Source: Hungatella sp. UBA4396
Lineage (GTDB): Bacteria > Bacillota > Clostridia > Lachnospirales > Lachnospiraceae
DNA length: 64,000 nt
Assembly: GCA_002389905.1 (NCBI GenBank)
Contig: DGRE01000025.1
Location: 62,001 to 126,000, forward strand
Reading direction: 5' to 3'
The notes under the pieces: generated by a model
Seen by the model: the letters and a program-made list of their open reading frames with translations, nothing else
Told to the model about the DNA's origin: nothing
Database searches by the model: none
In this document: positions 16,022-23,719 of the stretch, piece after piece
Layout: each line of letters begins with the position of its first letter
How positions within the stretch are numbered: the first letter of the stretch is position 1
Translations under genes and position numbers: made by a program

Positions 16022-17041
16022 ATGGCTAAAGTTGGAGTAATCGGTTCAGGAACCTGGGGAATTGCCCTGGCAGTCCTTTTGCATGGAAACGGACATGAGG
16101 TGGCAGTCTGGTCTGCCCTTCCTGAAGAGATTTCAGAGATGAAAAAGACACACAGGCATCAGAATCTCCCGGACCTGATTCTGGCCGAGGATATTGTGCT
16201 TACGGAGGATATGGAAGAGGCTATGACCGGCCGGGATGTTCTGGTAACCGCAGTTCCTTCGGTATACGTGCGTTCTACTGCAAAAAGGATGAATCCTTTC
16301 TGCCGCTATGGGCAGGTGGTGGTCAACGTTGCCAAGGGAATTGAAGAGTCCACACTGATGACTCTATCTGAGATTCTGGAGCAGGAGCTTCCCATGGCTG
16401 ATGTGGCGGTTCTTTCCGGCCCCAGTCATGCAGAAGAGGTGAGCAGGGGACTTCCCACCACCTGTGTGGCAGGCGCCCGCACTCAAAAGACAGCCGAATA
16501 CCTTCAGGGGATTTTCATGAAGGATGTTTTCAGGGTCTATACAAGCCCGGACATACTGGGAATTGAGCTGGGAGGCTCTTTAAAGAACGTCATTGCCCTT
16601 GCCGCGGGAATTGCAGACGGCTTAGGCTGCGGGGACAATACAAAGGCGGCCTTAATCACAAGAGGTATTGCTGAAATCTCCAGACTTGGAACTGTTATGG
16701 GCGGAAAATTCCAGACCTTTTACGGCTTGTCAGGAATTGGAGATTTAATCGTAACCTGTGCCAGCATGCACAGCCGCAATCGGAGGGCAGGCATTTTAAT
16801 CGGCCAGGGAAAGACCATGGAGGAAGCCACAAAAGAAGTGAAAATGGTGGTGGAAGGCATTTATTCCGCCAGGGCGGCCCTTGCTTTGTCGGAAAAACAT
16901 GAAGTTTCCATGCCCATTGTGGAACAGGTGAATGAGGTCTTATTCAACGGGAAATCTGCTTCCGAGGCAGTAAAGGATTTAATGCTGCGGGACAAGACCA
17001 TAGAAAGCTCAGATATTCCATGGGACAGACCTGTAGAATAG
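16022..17041 (+). CDS. gpsA: Glycerol-3-phosphate dehydrogenase [NAD(P)+]
   Basis: Reduces dihydroxyacetone phosphate to sn-glycerol-3-phosphate for lipid synthesis (339 aa). The N-terminal Rossmann motif is GVIGSGTWGIALAVLL. The catalytic region has VLSGPSHAEEV, the lysine context GGSLKNVIALAAGI with GDNTKAALITRG, and FYGLSGIGDLIVTC. A 14-codon upstream extension is rejected because GAGGTG sits correctly before this ATG. It probably ends the der-plsY-gpsA unit; only a weak T-rich inverted repeat follows, then the liv promoter. Confidence 0.97.
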   Translation: MAKVGVIGSGTWGIALAVLLHGNGHEVAVWSALPEEISEMKKTHRHQNLPDLILAEDIVLTEDMEEAMTGRDVLVTAVPSVYVRSTAKRMNPFCRYGQVVVNVAKGIEESTLMTLSEILEQELPMADVAVLSGPSHAEEVSRGLPTTCVAGARTQKTAEYLQGIFMKDVFRVYTSPDILGIELGGSLKNVIALAAGIADGLGCGDNTKAALITRGIAEISRLGTVMGGKFQTFYGLSGIGDLIVTCASMHSRNRRAGILIGQGKTMEEATKEVKMVVEGIYSARAALALSEKHEVSMPIVEQVNEVLFNGKSASEAVKDLMLRDKTIESSDIPWDRPVE

Positions 17042-17073
17042 ATGAATTTTTTTGATAATTGAATCAAAATCAG

Positions 17074-17102
17074 TTGACATTTTTATAAAGCCACCTTATT
17101 AT
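17074..17102 (+). promoter_or_regulatory. Sigma-A promoter of the liv operon
   Basis: TTGACA and TATTAT with a 17-bp spacer, about 85 nt ahead of the binding-protein gene. I see no obvious CodY box by eye, but CodY control of branched-chain amino acid uptake would be expected from other Firmicutes. Confidence 0.75.
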
Positions 17103-17186
17103 TAAGACTATGTATACGTCAATAGGACAGAATTTGGTGTTATTTTGACGATATATTTGAAAATGCTTTATAAGGAGGAAAGATTT

Positions 17187-18380
17187 ATGAAAAAATCTAT
17201 GAAAAAGCTGCTGAGTCTTGGTATGGCAGTTGCTATGGCAGCATCCTTAACTGCCTGCGGCGGCAATGCTTCACCCAGCGGCACAACAGCAGCAGAGACA
17301 AAGGCGGCATCAGGGGAAGGATCTTTTAAGATCGGCGGTATCGGACCTGTTACTGGAGGTGCAGCTATCTATGGACAGGCCGTTATGAACGGAATTGACC
17401 TGGCAGTAAGTGAGATCAATGCAAACGGCGGTATCAACGGAGCCCAGATTGAGTACAATTTCCAGGATGATGAGCACGATACGGAAAAAGCAGTTAATGC
17501 TTACAACACCTTAAAAGACTGGGGTATGCAGATGCTGGTCGGTGCTGTTACTTCCGCTCCTACCATTGCAGTAGGTGCAGAGTCCAGCAACGACAATATG
17601 TTCCAGCTGACTCCTTCCGGTTCCGCAGCAGACTGTACCAAATTTGAGAATCAGTTCCGTGTATGTTTCTCTGACCCTAACCAGGGTGTGGCATCTGCAC
17701 AGTATATAGGCGAGAACAAGCTGGCTACCAAGGTTGCCGTTATCTATGACAGCTCTGATGTTTATTCAGCAGGTATCCATGATAAGTTTGTATCTGAAGC
17801 AGCAAATCAGGGACTTGAGATCGTTTCTGATGAAGCGTTTACAGCAGATAACAACACAAACTTCTCCGTACAGCTTCAGAAGGCACAGGATTCCGGCGCA
17901 GAGCTTGTATTCCTTCCGATTTACTATTCACAGGCAGCTTTAATTCTTGCCCAGGCAGATCAGATGGGATTTGAAACACAGTTCTTTGGCTGCGATGGTC
18001 TGGATGGACTTCTGACTGTAGAAAACTTTGATATTGCTTTAGCTGAGAACGTTATGCTTCTTACTCCATTTGCTGCAGACGCAGAAGATGAGCTGACAAA
18101 GAATTTTGTGGAGGCTTACAAGGCAAAGCACAACGAGATCCCCAACCAGTTTGCTGCAGACGGCTATGACGCTGTTTACGCGGTTAAGGCTGCTGCTGAA
18201 AAAGCAGGCATCACTCCAGATATGGATGCATCTGCTATCTGTGAAGCTTTAAAGACTGCTATGACAGAAATCACCATCAACGGATTAACCGGTGAAAATA
18301 TGAAGTGGACGGCAGACGGTGAACCGGAGAAGGCTCCAAAGGCTGTTAAGATCGTAAACGGTGCTTATACAGCTATGTAA
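17187..18380 (+). CDS. livJ: Branched-chain amino acid ABC transporter substrate-binding lipoprotein
   Basis: Periplasmic-binding-protein-type I receptor (397 aa) for leucine, isoleucine or valine, anchored outside the membrane. A lipoprotein signal peptide ends at LTAC with Cys24 as the lipidation site, followed by a Ser/Thr/Gly-rich linker. The mature protein opens with FKIGGIGPVTGGAAIYGQ, the usual first strand and ligand loop. AAGGAGG lies close upstream of this ATG. Codon bias is high. A hairpin terminator immediately downstream probably makes this gene more abundant than the permease genes. Confidence 0.95.
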   Translation: MKKSMKKLLSLGMAVAMAASLTACGGNASPSGTTAAETKAASGEGSFKIGGIGPVTGGAAIYGQAVMNGIDLAVSEINANGGINGAQIEYNFQDDEHDTEKAVNAYNTLKDWGMQMLVGAVTSAPTIAVGAESSNDNMFQLTPSGSAADCTKFENQFRVCFSDPNQGVASAQYIGENKLATKVAVIYDSSDVYSAGIHDKFVSEAANQGLEIVSDEAFTADNNTNFSVQLQKAQDSGAELVFLPIYYSQAALILAQADQMGFETQFFGCDGLDGLLTVENFDIALAENVMLLTPFAADAEDELTKNFVEAYKAKHNEIPNQFAADGYDAVYAVKAAAEKAGITPDMDASAICEALKTAMTEITINGLTGENMKWTADGEPEKAPKAVKIVNGAYTAM

Positions 18381-18397
18381 TATAATATGACCCAACA

Positions 18398-18428
18398 GAG
18401 GGTCGTCCAGAGGACGACCCTCTTACTT
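18398..18428 (+). terminator. Partial terminator between livJ and livH
   Basis: GAGGGTCGTCC and GGACGACCCTC form a perfect 11-bp stem on an AGA loop, followed by TTACTTTT. Since livHMGF have no separate promoter that I can see, it likely acts as an attenuating readthrough site. Confidence 0.75.
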
Positions 18429-18460
18429 TTCCTTACAAAAAACGAATGAGGTGCGTTGAT

Positions 18461-19345
18461 ATGATGAGTTTCATATCCTATTTTATTAATGGTGTAAGTC
18501 TTGGCAGTGTTTATGCGATCATTGCTCTGGGTTATACCATGGTATATGGCATTGCCAAGATGCTTAACTTTGCTCATGGCGATGTTATTATGATCGGGGG
18601 ATACGTGGTGTTCACAGTTGTCAGCACAATGGGCTTAGGACCAGTTGCCGGCATACTTCTTGCAGTTATCTTATGTACTGTTTTGGGCATGGTCATTGAG
18701 GGCGTGGCTTACCGTCCCTTGCGTATGGCAAGTCCTTTGGCAGTTCTGATTACAGCAATCGGTGTGAGCTACCTGCTTCAGAACATCGCACTGCTTGTTT
18801 TTGGTTCCAATCCAAAATCCTTTACTTCCGTTGTATCTATTCCGGCTCTTAAACTGTTAGGAGGCAAGCTGACGATTTCCGGTGAAACTATGGTGACCAT
18901 AACCAGCTGTATCATTATTATGGTGGTTTTGACCTCTTTTATCAGGAAGACCAAAGCAGGACAGGCTATGCTGGCCGTATCAGAGGACAAGGGGGCTGCT
19001 CAGTTAATGGGAATCAACGTAGATGGCACCATTGCCCTTACCTTTGCCATTGGCTCCGCCCTGGCTGCTATTGCCGGCGCTCTCCTTTGCTCCGCATACC
19101 CGACTCTTACTCCCTATACCGGTGCCATGCCTGGAATCAAGGCGTTTGTGGCTGCTGTATTTGGGGGAATCGGCTCCATTCCCGGAGCTTTTATCGGAGG
19201 AATTTTACTGGGTGTCATTGAAAACTTAAGCAAGGCTTATATTTCCTCCCAGCTTTCCGATGCCATCGTATTTGGAGTCCTCATTGTGGTCCTTCTTGTA
19301 AAGCCCACCGGAATTCTGGGCAAGAAGATCAGCGAGAAAGTATAA
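18461..19345 (+). CDS. livH: Branched-chain amino acid ABC permease LivH
   Basis: Inner membrane permease (294 aa) of the Liv importer, with about eight hydrophobic segments. Family blocks include YFINGVSLGSVYAIIALGYTMVYG, LNFAHGDVIMIGGY and the EAA-like coupling loop ending AFVAAVFGGIGSIPGAF. The first possible start, 15 bases upstream, overlaps the GAGGTG ribosome binding site, so the ATG at the listed position is preferred. It forms the heterodimeric channel with LivM. Confidence 0.95.
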   Translation: MMSFISYFINGVSLGSVYAIIALGYTMVYGIAKMLNFAHGDVIMIGGYVVFTVVSTMGLGPVAGILLAVILCTVLGMVIEGVAYRPLRMASPLAVLITAIGVSYLLQNIALLVFGSNPKSFTSVVSIPALKLLGGKLTISGETMVTITSCIIIMVVLTSFIRKTKAGQAMLAVSEDKGAAQLMGINVDGTIALTFAIGSALAAIAGALLCSAYPTLTPYTGAMPGIKAFVAAVFGGIGSIPGAFIGGILLGVIENLSKAYISSQLSDAIVFGVLIVVLLVKPTGILGKKISEKV

Positions 19346-19357
19346 TAGGTGGACGAC

Positions 19358-20449
19358 ATGGAAAAAAACACAAAAACAACATTCCGTTTGAACAAAACGA
19401 CTAAAAGCAACATCATAACCTATGGGATTGTGATTGCTGCTTATTTTGCAGTACAGCTTCTGGTAAATGCAGGTCAGGTCAGCAGCCTGATGAAGGGACT
19501 TTTAGTTCCGCTGTGTATTTATACCATTCTGGCAGTGTCTTTAAACTTAACTGTAGGAATTCTCGGAGAACTGAGTCTGGGCCATGCAGGCTTTATGTGC
19601 GTGGGCGCATTTGCCAGTTCCCTGTTTTCCATCGCCACCTTGGAGACAATTCCCAATGCAGGAATCCGGTTCTTTTTTGCAATCCTGATCGGAGCAGCAG
19701 GAGCCGCCCTGGCTGGTATTGTGGTGGGAATTCCGGTTTTAAGGCTTCGTGGAGACTACCTTGCCATTGTAACTCTGGCCTTTGGTGAGATCATCAAAAA
19801 CGTGGTCAATGTGCTTTACATTGGAAAGGATTCTCAGGGTCTTCATATGTCCATGAAAAATGCTGCCGCCCTTAATTTAGAAGAAGGCGGAACGGTTATC
19901 TTAAACGGCGCCCAGGGAATTACGGGAACACCTAAGAATTCCACCTTTACCATTGGTGTGGTTCTGATTCTCATTACCCTGTTCATTGTGCTGAATTTAA
20001 TCCACTCCAGGTCCGGACGCGCTATTATGTCAGTTCGTGACAACCGGATTGCAGCGGAATCCATCGGTATCAACATTACAAAATACAAGCTTATGGCCTT
20101 TACTATTTCCGCTTCCCTTGCAGGAGCAGCGGGAGTGTTATATTCCCATAACCTTTCAGCCCTTACAGCCACCCAGAAAAACTTCGGCTACAACCAGTCC
20201 ATTATGATTCTTGTATTCGTGGTTCTCGGCGGCATCGGAAATATCCGGGGCTCCATTATATCAGCTGTGCTGCTAACTCTGCTTCCGGAGCTGTTAAGAG
20301 GGCTTAACAACTACCGTATGCTGATTTATGCCATCGTTCTGATTGTCATGATGATTTTCAACTGGAGTCCTAAGCTGATTGACTTCAGGAAACGCCATTC
20401 TCTGAAACGGTATTTTGGCAAAAATAAGGCAGAAAAGGGAGGCGCATAA
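19358..20449 (+). CDS. livM: Branched-chain amino acid ABC permease LivM
   Basis: Second permease subunit (363 aa). The N-terminal ~20 residues are charged and cytosolic, then several membrane segments follow. Conserved regions are LNLTVGILGELSLGHAGFMCVGAFA, LRGDYLAIVTLAFGEI and ILVFVVLGGIGNIRGS, the last being the ATPase-coupling helix. The ATG lies 5 bases after AGGTGG; a GTG nine bases earlier overlaps that site. It is 12 bases from livH and abuts livG, so the operon is tightly coupled. Confidence 0.95.
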   Translation: MEKNTKTTFRLNKTTKSNIITYGIVIAAYFAVQLLVNAGQVSSLMKGLLVPLCIYTILAVSLNLTVGILGELSLGHAGFMCVGAFASSLFSIATLETIPNAGIRFFFAILIGAAGAALAGIVVGIPVLRLRGDYLAIVTLAFGEIIKNVVNVLYIGKDSQGLHMSMKNAAALNLEEGGTVILNGAQGITGTPKNSTFTIGVVLILITLFIVLNLIHSRSGRAIMSVRDNRIAAESIGINITKYKLMAFTISASLAGAAGVLYSHNLSALTATQKNFGYNQSIMILVFVVLGGIGNIRGSIISAVLLTLLPELLRGLNNYRMLIYAIVLIVMMIFNWSPKLIDFRKRHSLKRYFGKNKAEKGGA

Positions 20450-20451
20450 TC

Positions 20452-21210
20452 ATGGCATTATTGGAAATCAAAAACCTGGGCATATCCTTTGGCGGTCTGC
20501 GGGCTGTTGATAATTTCAACATCACCATTGAAAAAGGGCAGCTCTATGGTCTTATAGGTCCTAACGGAGCCGGTAAAACCACCATCTTCAACCTTTTAAC
20601 CGGCGTATATAAGCCAAACACAGGCACCATTTTTTTGGATGAAAAAAATATAACAGGAAAAAAGACGGTGGATATCAACCGGTCCGGAATTGCAAGGACT
20701 TTTCAGAACATCCGCCTGTTTAAAGAACTGACGGTTCTTGACAACGTAAAAACAGGGCTTCACAACGGTTATCCTTACTCTACGGCGGCAGGCATTTTAC
20801 GCCTTCCAAAGTATTATAAGGTGGAGAAGCAGATGGATGAAAAAGCCCTTGAACTTTTAAAGGTATTTGACTTAGATCAGGAAAAGGATACCCTTGCCGC
20901 AAATCTGCCCTATGGAAAACAGAGGAAGCTGGAGATTGCCAGGGCTCTTGCCACCAATCCCAGGCTTTTGCTCCTTGATGAGCCGGCGGCAGGCATGAAC
21001 CCCAACGAAACCAGTGAGCTTATGGATACCATCCGCTTTGTACGGGATAATTTTGATATGACCATTCTGTTGATTGAGCATGACATGAAGCTTGTTTCCG
21101 GCATATGTGAGCGTCTGACCGTACTGAACTTCGGTCAGGTTCTGGTCCAGGGAAAGACTGCGGATGTACTCAACAATCCGGAAGTCATCAAGGCATATCT
21201 GGGAGAATAG
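20452..21210 (+). CDS. livG: Branched-chain amino acid ABC ATPase LivG
   Basis: ATP-hydrolysing subunit (252 aa) of the Liv importer. Walker A GPNGAGKTT is near residues 37-45 and the Q-loop is RTFQNIRLF. The signature is the LivG-type LPYGKQRKLEIARAL rather than canonical LSGGQ, Walker B is LLLLDEPAAGMNP, and the switch histidine is in LLIEHDMKLV. The C-terminal VLVQGKTADVLNNPEVIKAYLGE is typical. The start ATG follows GGGAGG. Confidence 0.96.
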   Translation: MALLEIKNLGISFGGLRAVDNFNITIEKGQLYGLIGPNGAGKTTIFNLLTGVYKPNTGTIFLDEKNITGKKTVDINRSGIARTFQNIRLFKELTVLDNVKTGLHNGYPYSTAAGILRLPKYYKVEKQMDEKALELLKVFDLDQEKDTLAANLPYGKQRKLEIARALATNPRLLLLDEPAAGMNPNETSELMDTIRFVRDNFDMTILLIEHDMKLVSGICERLTVLNFGQVLVQGKTADVLNNPEVIKAYLGE

Positions 21211-21223
21211 GGAGGCTTAAATC

Positions 21224-21934
21224 ATGGCAATACTTGAAGTGAAAGATCTGGAAGTACATTACGGCATTATCAAGGCGCTGAGGAGTATTTCCTTTGAAGT
21301 GAAGGAGGGGGAGATTGTAGCCTTAATCGGTGCAAACGGAGCGGGCAAGACCACCACCCTTCATACCATAACCGGACTTTTAAAGTCCTCCTCCGGCAGT
21401 ATACAGTTTGACGGACGGGATATTACAAAGATCCGGGGAGATAAAATCGTAGGCATGGGAATGGCCCATGTGCCTGAAGGGCGGCGTGTATTCGCTTCCC
21501 TGAGTGTTTATGAAAATTTAAAGCTGGGAGCTTATACCAGACGGGATAAGGATGAGATAGAAGAGACCCTGAACATGATTTACAAGCGGTTCCCCAGACT
21601 TTTGGAGCGGAAAAACCAGCCGGCCGGAACCTTAAGCGGCGGAGAACAGCAGATGTTAGCCATGGGGCGGGCTCTTATGAGCCACCCGAAGGTCATTGTT
21701 CTGGATGAGCCCTCCATGGGACTTTCTCCTATTTACGTTAACGAGATCTTTGATATCATTCAGGAGATCAACAAGTCAGGAACAACGGTTTTACTGGTGG
21801 AACAGAATGCGAAAAAAGCCCTGTCCATTGCTAACCGTGCCTATGTTCTTGAAACAGGAGCCATTGTTTTAAGCGGTGATGCAAAAGAACTGATGAACAA
21901 TGATTCCGTAAAAAAAGCATATTTAAGCGAATGA
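21224..21934 (+). CDS. livF: Branched-chain amino acid ABC ATPase LivF
   Basis: Second ATPase subunit (236 aa). Walker A is GANGAGKTT, the signature LSGGEQQML, Walker B VIVLDEPSMGLSP and the switch region LLVEQNAKKAL. The AHVPEGRRVFASLSVYENL stretch is the characteristic LivF Q-loop region. It is the last gene of the operon and is followed by a strong terminator. Together livJ, livH, livM, livG and livF form a complete high-affinity importer. Confidence 0.96.
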   Translation: MAILEVKDLEVHYGIIKALRSISFEVKEGEIVALIGANGAGKTTTLHTITGLLKSSSGSIQFDGRDITKIRGDKIVGMGMAHVPEGRRVFASLSVYENLKLGAYTRRDKDEIEETLNMIYKRFPRLLERKNQPAGTLSGGEQQMLAMGRALMSHPKVIVLDEPSMGLSPIYVNEIFDIIQEINKSGTTVLLVEQNAKKALSIANRAYVLETGAIVLSGDAKELMNNDSVKKAYLSE

Positions 21935-21940
21935 CAGAAG

Positions 21941-21992
21941 CCCTGCAGTCTCCCTGAAAACCTTAAGTGTACAGGAGGCTGCAGGGTTTTTT
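21941..21992 (+). terminator. Terminator of the liv operon
   Basis: A 13-bp stem (CCCTGCAGTCTCC with GGAGGCTGCAGGG, one T-G pair), a 20-nt loop and six T residues. Confidence 0.87.
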
Positions 21993-21997
21993 CTGTC

Positions 21998-22023
21998 ATA
22001 ATTGTTTCCCGTCTGCATATAGT
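21998..22023 (+). promoter_or_regulatory. Putative sigma-E promoter of spoIVA
   Basis: ATAATT, a 12-bp spacer and CATATAGT resemble the mother-cell sigma-E consensus (ATA-rich -35, CATA-type -10). The stretch from 22011 to 22026 is identical over 16 bases to the sequence before yqfC, another gene controlled by sigma-E in Bacillus. The resulting leader is about 20 nt. Confidence 0.6.
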
Positions 22024-22049
22024 GTAACAGCACAGAAGGGGGAATCTTT

Positions 22050-23525
22050 ATGGACAATTATAACGTATACAATGATATTAAAGCCAGGACCAACGGAGAA
22101 ATTTACATCGGAGTAGTGGGACCGGTAAGAACGGGAAAATCAACCTTTATCAAGCGCTTTATAGAATTGATGGTTTTGCCTGTTATGGAGGATGAGCACC
22201 AGAAAACCCAGACAAGGGACGAACTGCCTCAGAGTGCGGCAGGAAAGACGGTTATGACCACGGAGCCTAAGTTTATCCCAAAGGAAGCAGCAAGCCTCCA
22301 CCTTGGGGAAGGGATCGAAGCTAAAGTCCGCTTAATTGATTGTGTGGGCTTTATGGTGGATGGAGCTGCCGGTCATATTGAAAATGATGAAGAGCGTCTG
22401 GTAAAGACCCCCTGGTTCGATTACGATATTCCTTTTACCAAGGCGGCAGAAATCGGAACCAGAAAGGTCATTAATGACCATTCCACCATTGGTGTGGTCA
22501 TCACCACAGACGGCTCCATCGGAGAATTAAAGCGCCCCAATTACATAGCTGCCGAAGAGCGTACTGTGGACGAATTAAAGGCATTGGGAAAGCCTTTCAT
22601 TATCCTGCTGAACTCTGCCAGGCCATATTCTGATGAAACAGTGGAGCTTGCCAGGGATATGAGCGAAAAGTACGGGGTAACGGTTCTGCCCGTTAACTGT
22701 GAGCAGCTGAAAAAGGAGGATGTGAACAGTATTCTGGAACGTGTATTAAAGGAGTTTCCGGTGACGGAAATGGACTTTTTTATTCCCAAGTGGCTTGAAA
22801 TCCTGCCTGCCACACACTGGCTGAAAGCCCAGGCTATCCAGGTGGCAAAGGATATGGTGAAAAAGGTTTCCCACATGAAGGATGTGACTTCCAGTCTTTT
22901 GGAGGGAGTGGCAGAAAATGTCCGTTCCGTCAAGGTGCAGAACATGAATATGGCTAACGGAAGCATTGAGATGACCATGGATGTGGATGACAGCTATTAT
23001 TACCAGATTCTCAGCGATTACGTTGGAATCCCCATTGAAGGGGAATACCAGCTGATGCAGATTTTAAGCGAACTGGCGAAAATGCGGACCGAGTATGAAA
23101 AGGTCAACCAGGCCATGAACCAGGTTCGGATGAAGGGCTATGGAGTGGTGACGCCTGAGCGGTCCGAGATTTTGCTGGATGAACCGGAGGTGATCAAGCA
23201 CGGAAATAAATACGGCGTCAAGATGAGGGCAGAGGCTCCTTCCATCAATTTGATCAAAACCCACATCCAGACGGAAATTGCCCCTATTGTGGGAAGCGAA
23301 CAGCAGGCGGAGGATTTAATCGCCTATATCAAGGAAAGCGCAAGAAACAGCGAGGAAGGCATCTGGAACACCAATATTTTCGGAAAATCCATTGAACAGA
23401 TCGTAGAAGACGGCATCCAGGTCAAGGTCTCCCAGCTTACGGAAGACTGTCAGATCAAGCTTCAGGAAACCCTTCAAAAAATTATTAACGACAGTAATGG
23501 CGGTATGATTTGCATTATCATTTAA
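22050..23525 (+). CDS. spoIVA: Stage IV sporulation protein A (SpoIVA)
   Basis: Mother-cell ATPase (491 aa) that polymerises on the outer forespore membrane as the platform for spore coat and as a requirement for cortex formation. The N-terminal TRAFAC-type P-loop GPVRTGKST is at residues 24-32. The middle domain and the C-terminal SpoIVA-specific domain end in GGMICIII, where the hydrophobic tail helps surface attachment with SpoVM. The length matches the Bacillus protein. The Shine-Dalgarno is AGAAGGGGG. Its presence is strong evidence that the organism sporulates. Confidence 0.98.
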   Translation: MDNYNVYNDIKARTNGEIYIGVVGPVRTGKSTFIKRFIELMVLPVMEDEHQKTQTRDELPQSAAGKTVMTTEPKFIPKEAASLHLGEGIEAKVRLIDCVGFMVDGAAGHIENDEERLVKTPWFDYDIPFTKAAEIGTRKVINDHSTIGVVITTDGSIGELKRPNYIAAEERTVDELKALGKPFIILLNSARPYSDETVELARDMSEKYGVTVLPVNCEQLKKEDVNSILERVLKEFPVTEMDFFIPKWLEILPATHWLKAQAIQVAKDMVKKVSHMKDVTSSLLEGVAENVRSVKVQNMNMANGSIEMTMDVDDSYYYQILSDYVGIPIEGEYQLMQILSELAKMRTEYEKVNQAMNQVRMKGYGVVTPERSEILLDEPEVIKHGNKYGVKMRAEAPSINLIKTHIQTEIAPIVGSEQQAEDLIAYIKESARNSEEGIWNTNIFGKSIEQIVEDGIQVKVSQLTEDCQIKLQETLQKIINDSNGGMICIII

Positions 23526-23539
23526 AAGAGTGGTATACT
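23510..23539 (+). promoter_or_regulatory. Promoter of the beta-CASP leader
   Basis: TTGCAT, an 18-bp spacer and extended -10 TGGTATACT straddle the spoIVA stop codon. The predicted start is near 23546, giving a leader of about 175 nt. Confidence 0.6.
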
Positions 23540-23545
23540 ATCTTC

Positions 23546-23719
23546 ACGACAGCGATGAGCAGTGGGAAAGAGGAAGCGAAAATTTTTTCGTTGTGCCCGC
23601 ACAAAAGAAAAAATATTTGTGGCTTCTTTCATAGGGCGAATGCCCGTGAGCTCTCAGATCCGCAGGATTTGAGAGCTTGCACTGCGGAGTTACATCACAA
23701 ATACAAAAGGAGGGGTTTT
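23546..23719 (+). ncRNA. Unassigned structured 5' leader of the beta-CASP gene
   Basis: By eye the transcript folds into a closed multi-branch junction. P1 is GCAGTG (23559-23564) with CACTGC (23680-23685). P2 is GAGGAAGC (23570-23577) with GCTTCTTT (23622-23629), capped by an inner hairpin at 23583-23613. P3 is GGGC-GAAT-GCCC (23634-23645). P4 has 13-bp arms 23649-23661 and 23665-23677 on a GCA loop, with one G-T pair. CACAA at 23600-23604 could alternatively pair with TTTGTG at 23616-23621. I find no T-box, purine, SAM, cobalamin or c-di-GMP riboswitch signature. It could be a riboswitch, an RNase-sensitive autoregulatory leader or a small RNA. Confidence 0.5.

Noticed and set aside
23510..23719. 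70-codon N-terminal extension of the beta-CASP protein from a TTG
   Set aside because: It covers the promoter and the structured leader, and the family begins at the KLMFVGAAHEVTGS strand, which follows AGGAGGGG.
23546..23719. Degenerate T-box or purine/c-di-GMP riboswitch in the beta-CASP leader
   Set aside because: No T-box pairing sequence, no terminator/antiterminator pair, and no conserved core of those riboswitches; kept as unassigned structured RNA.
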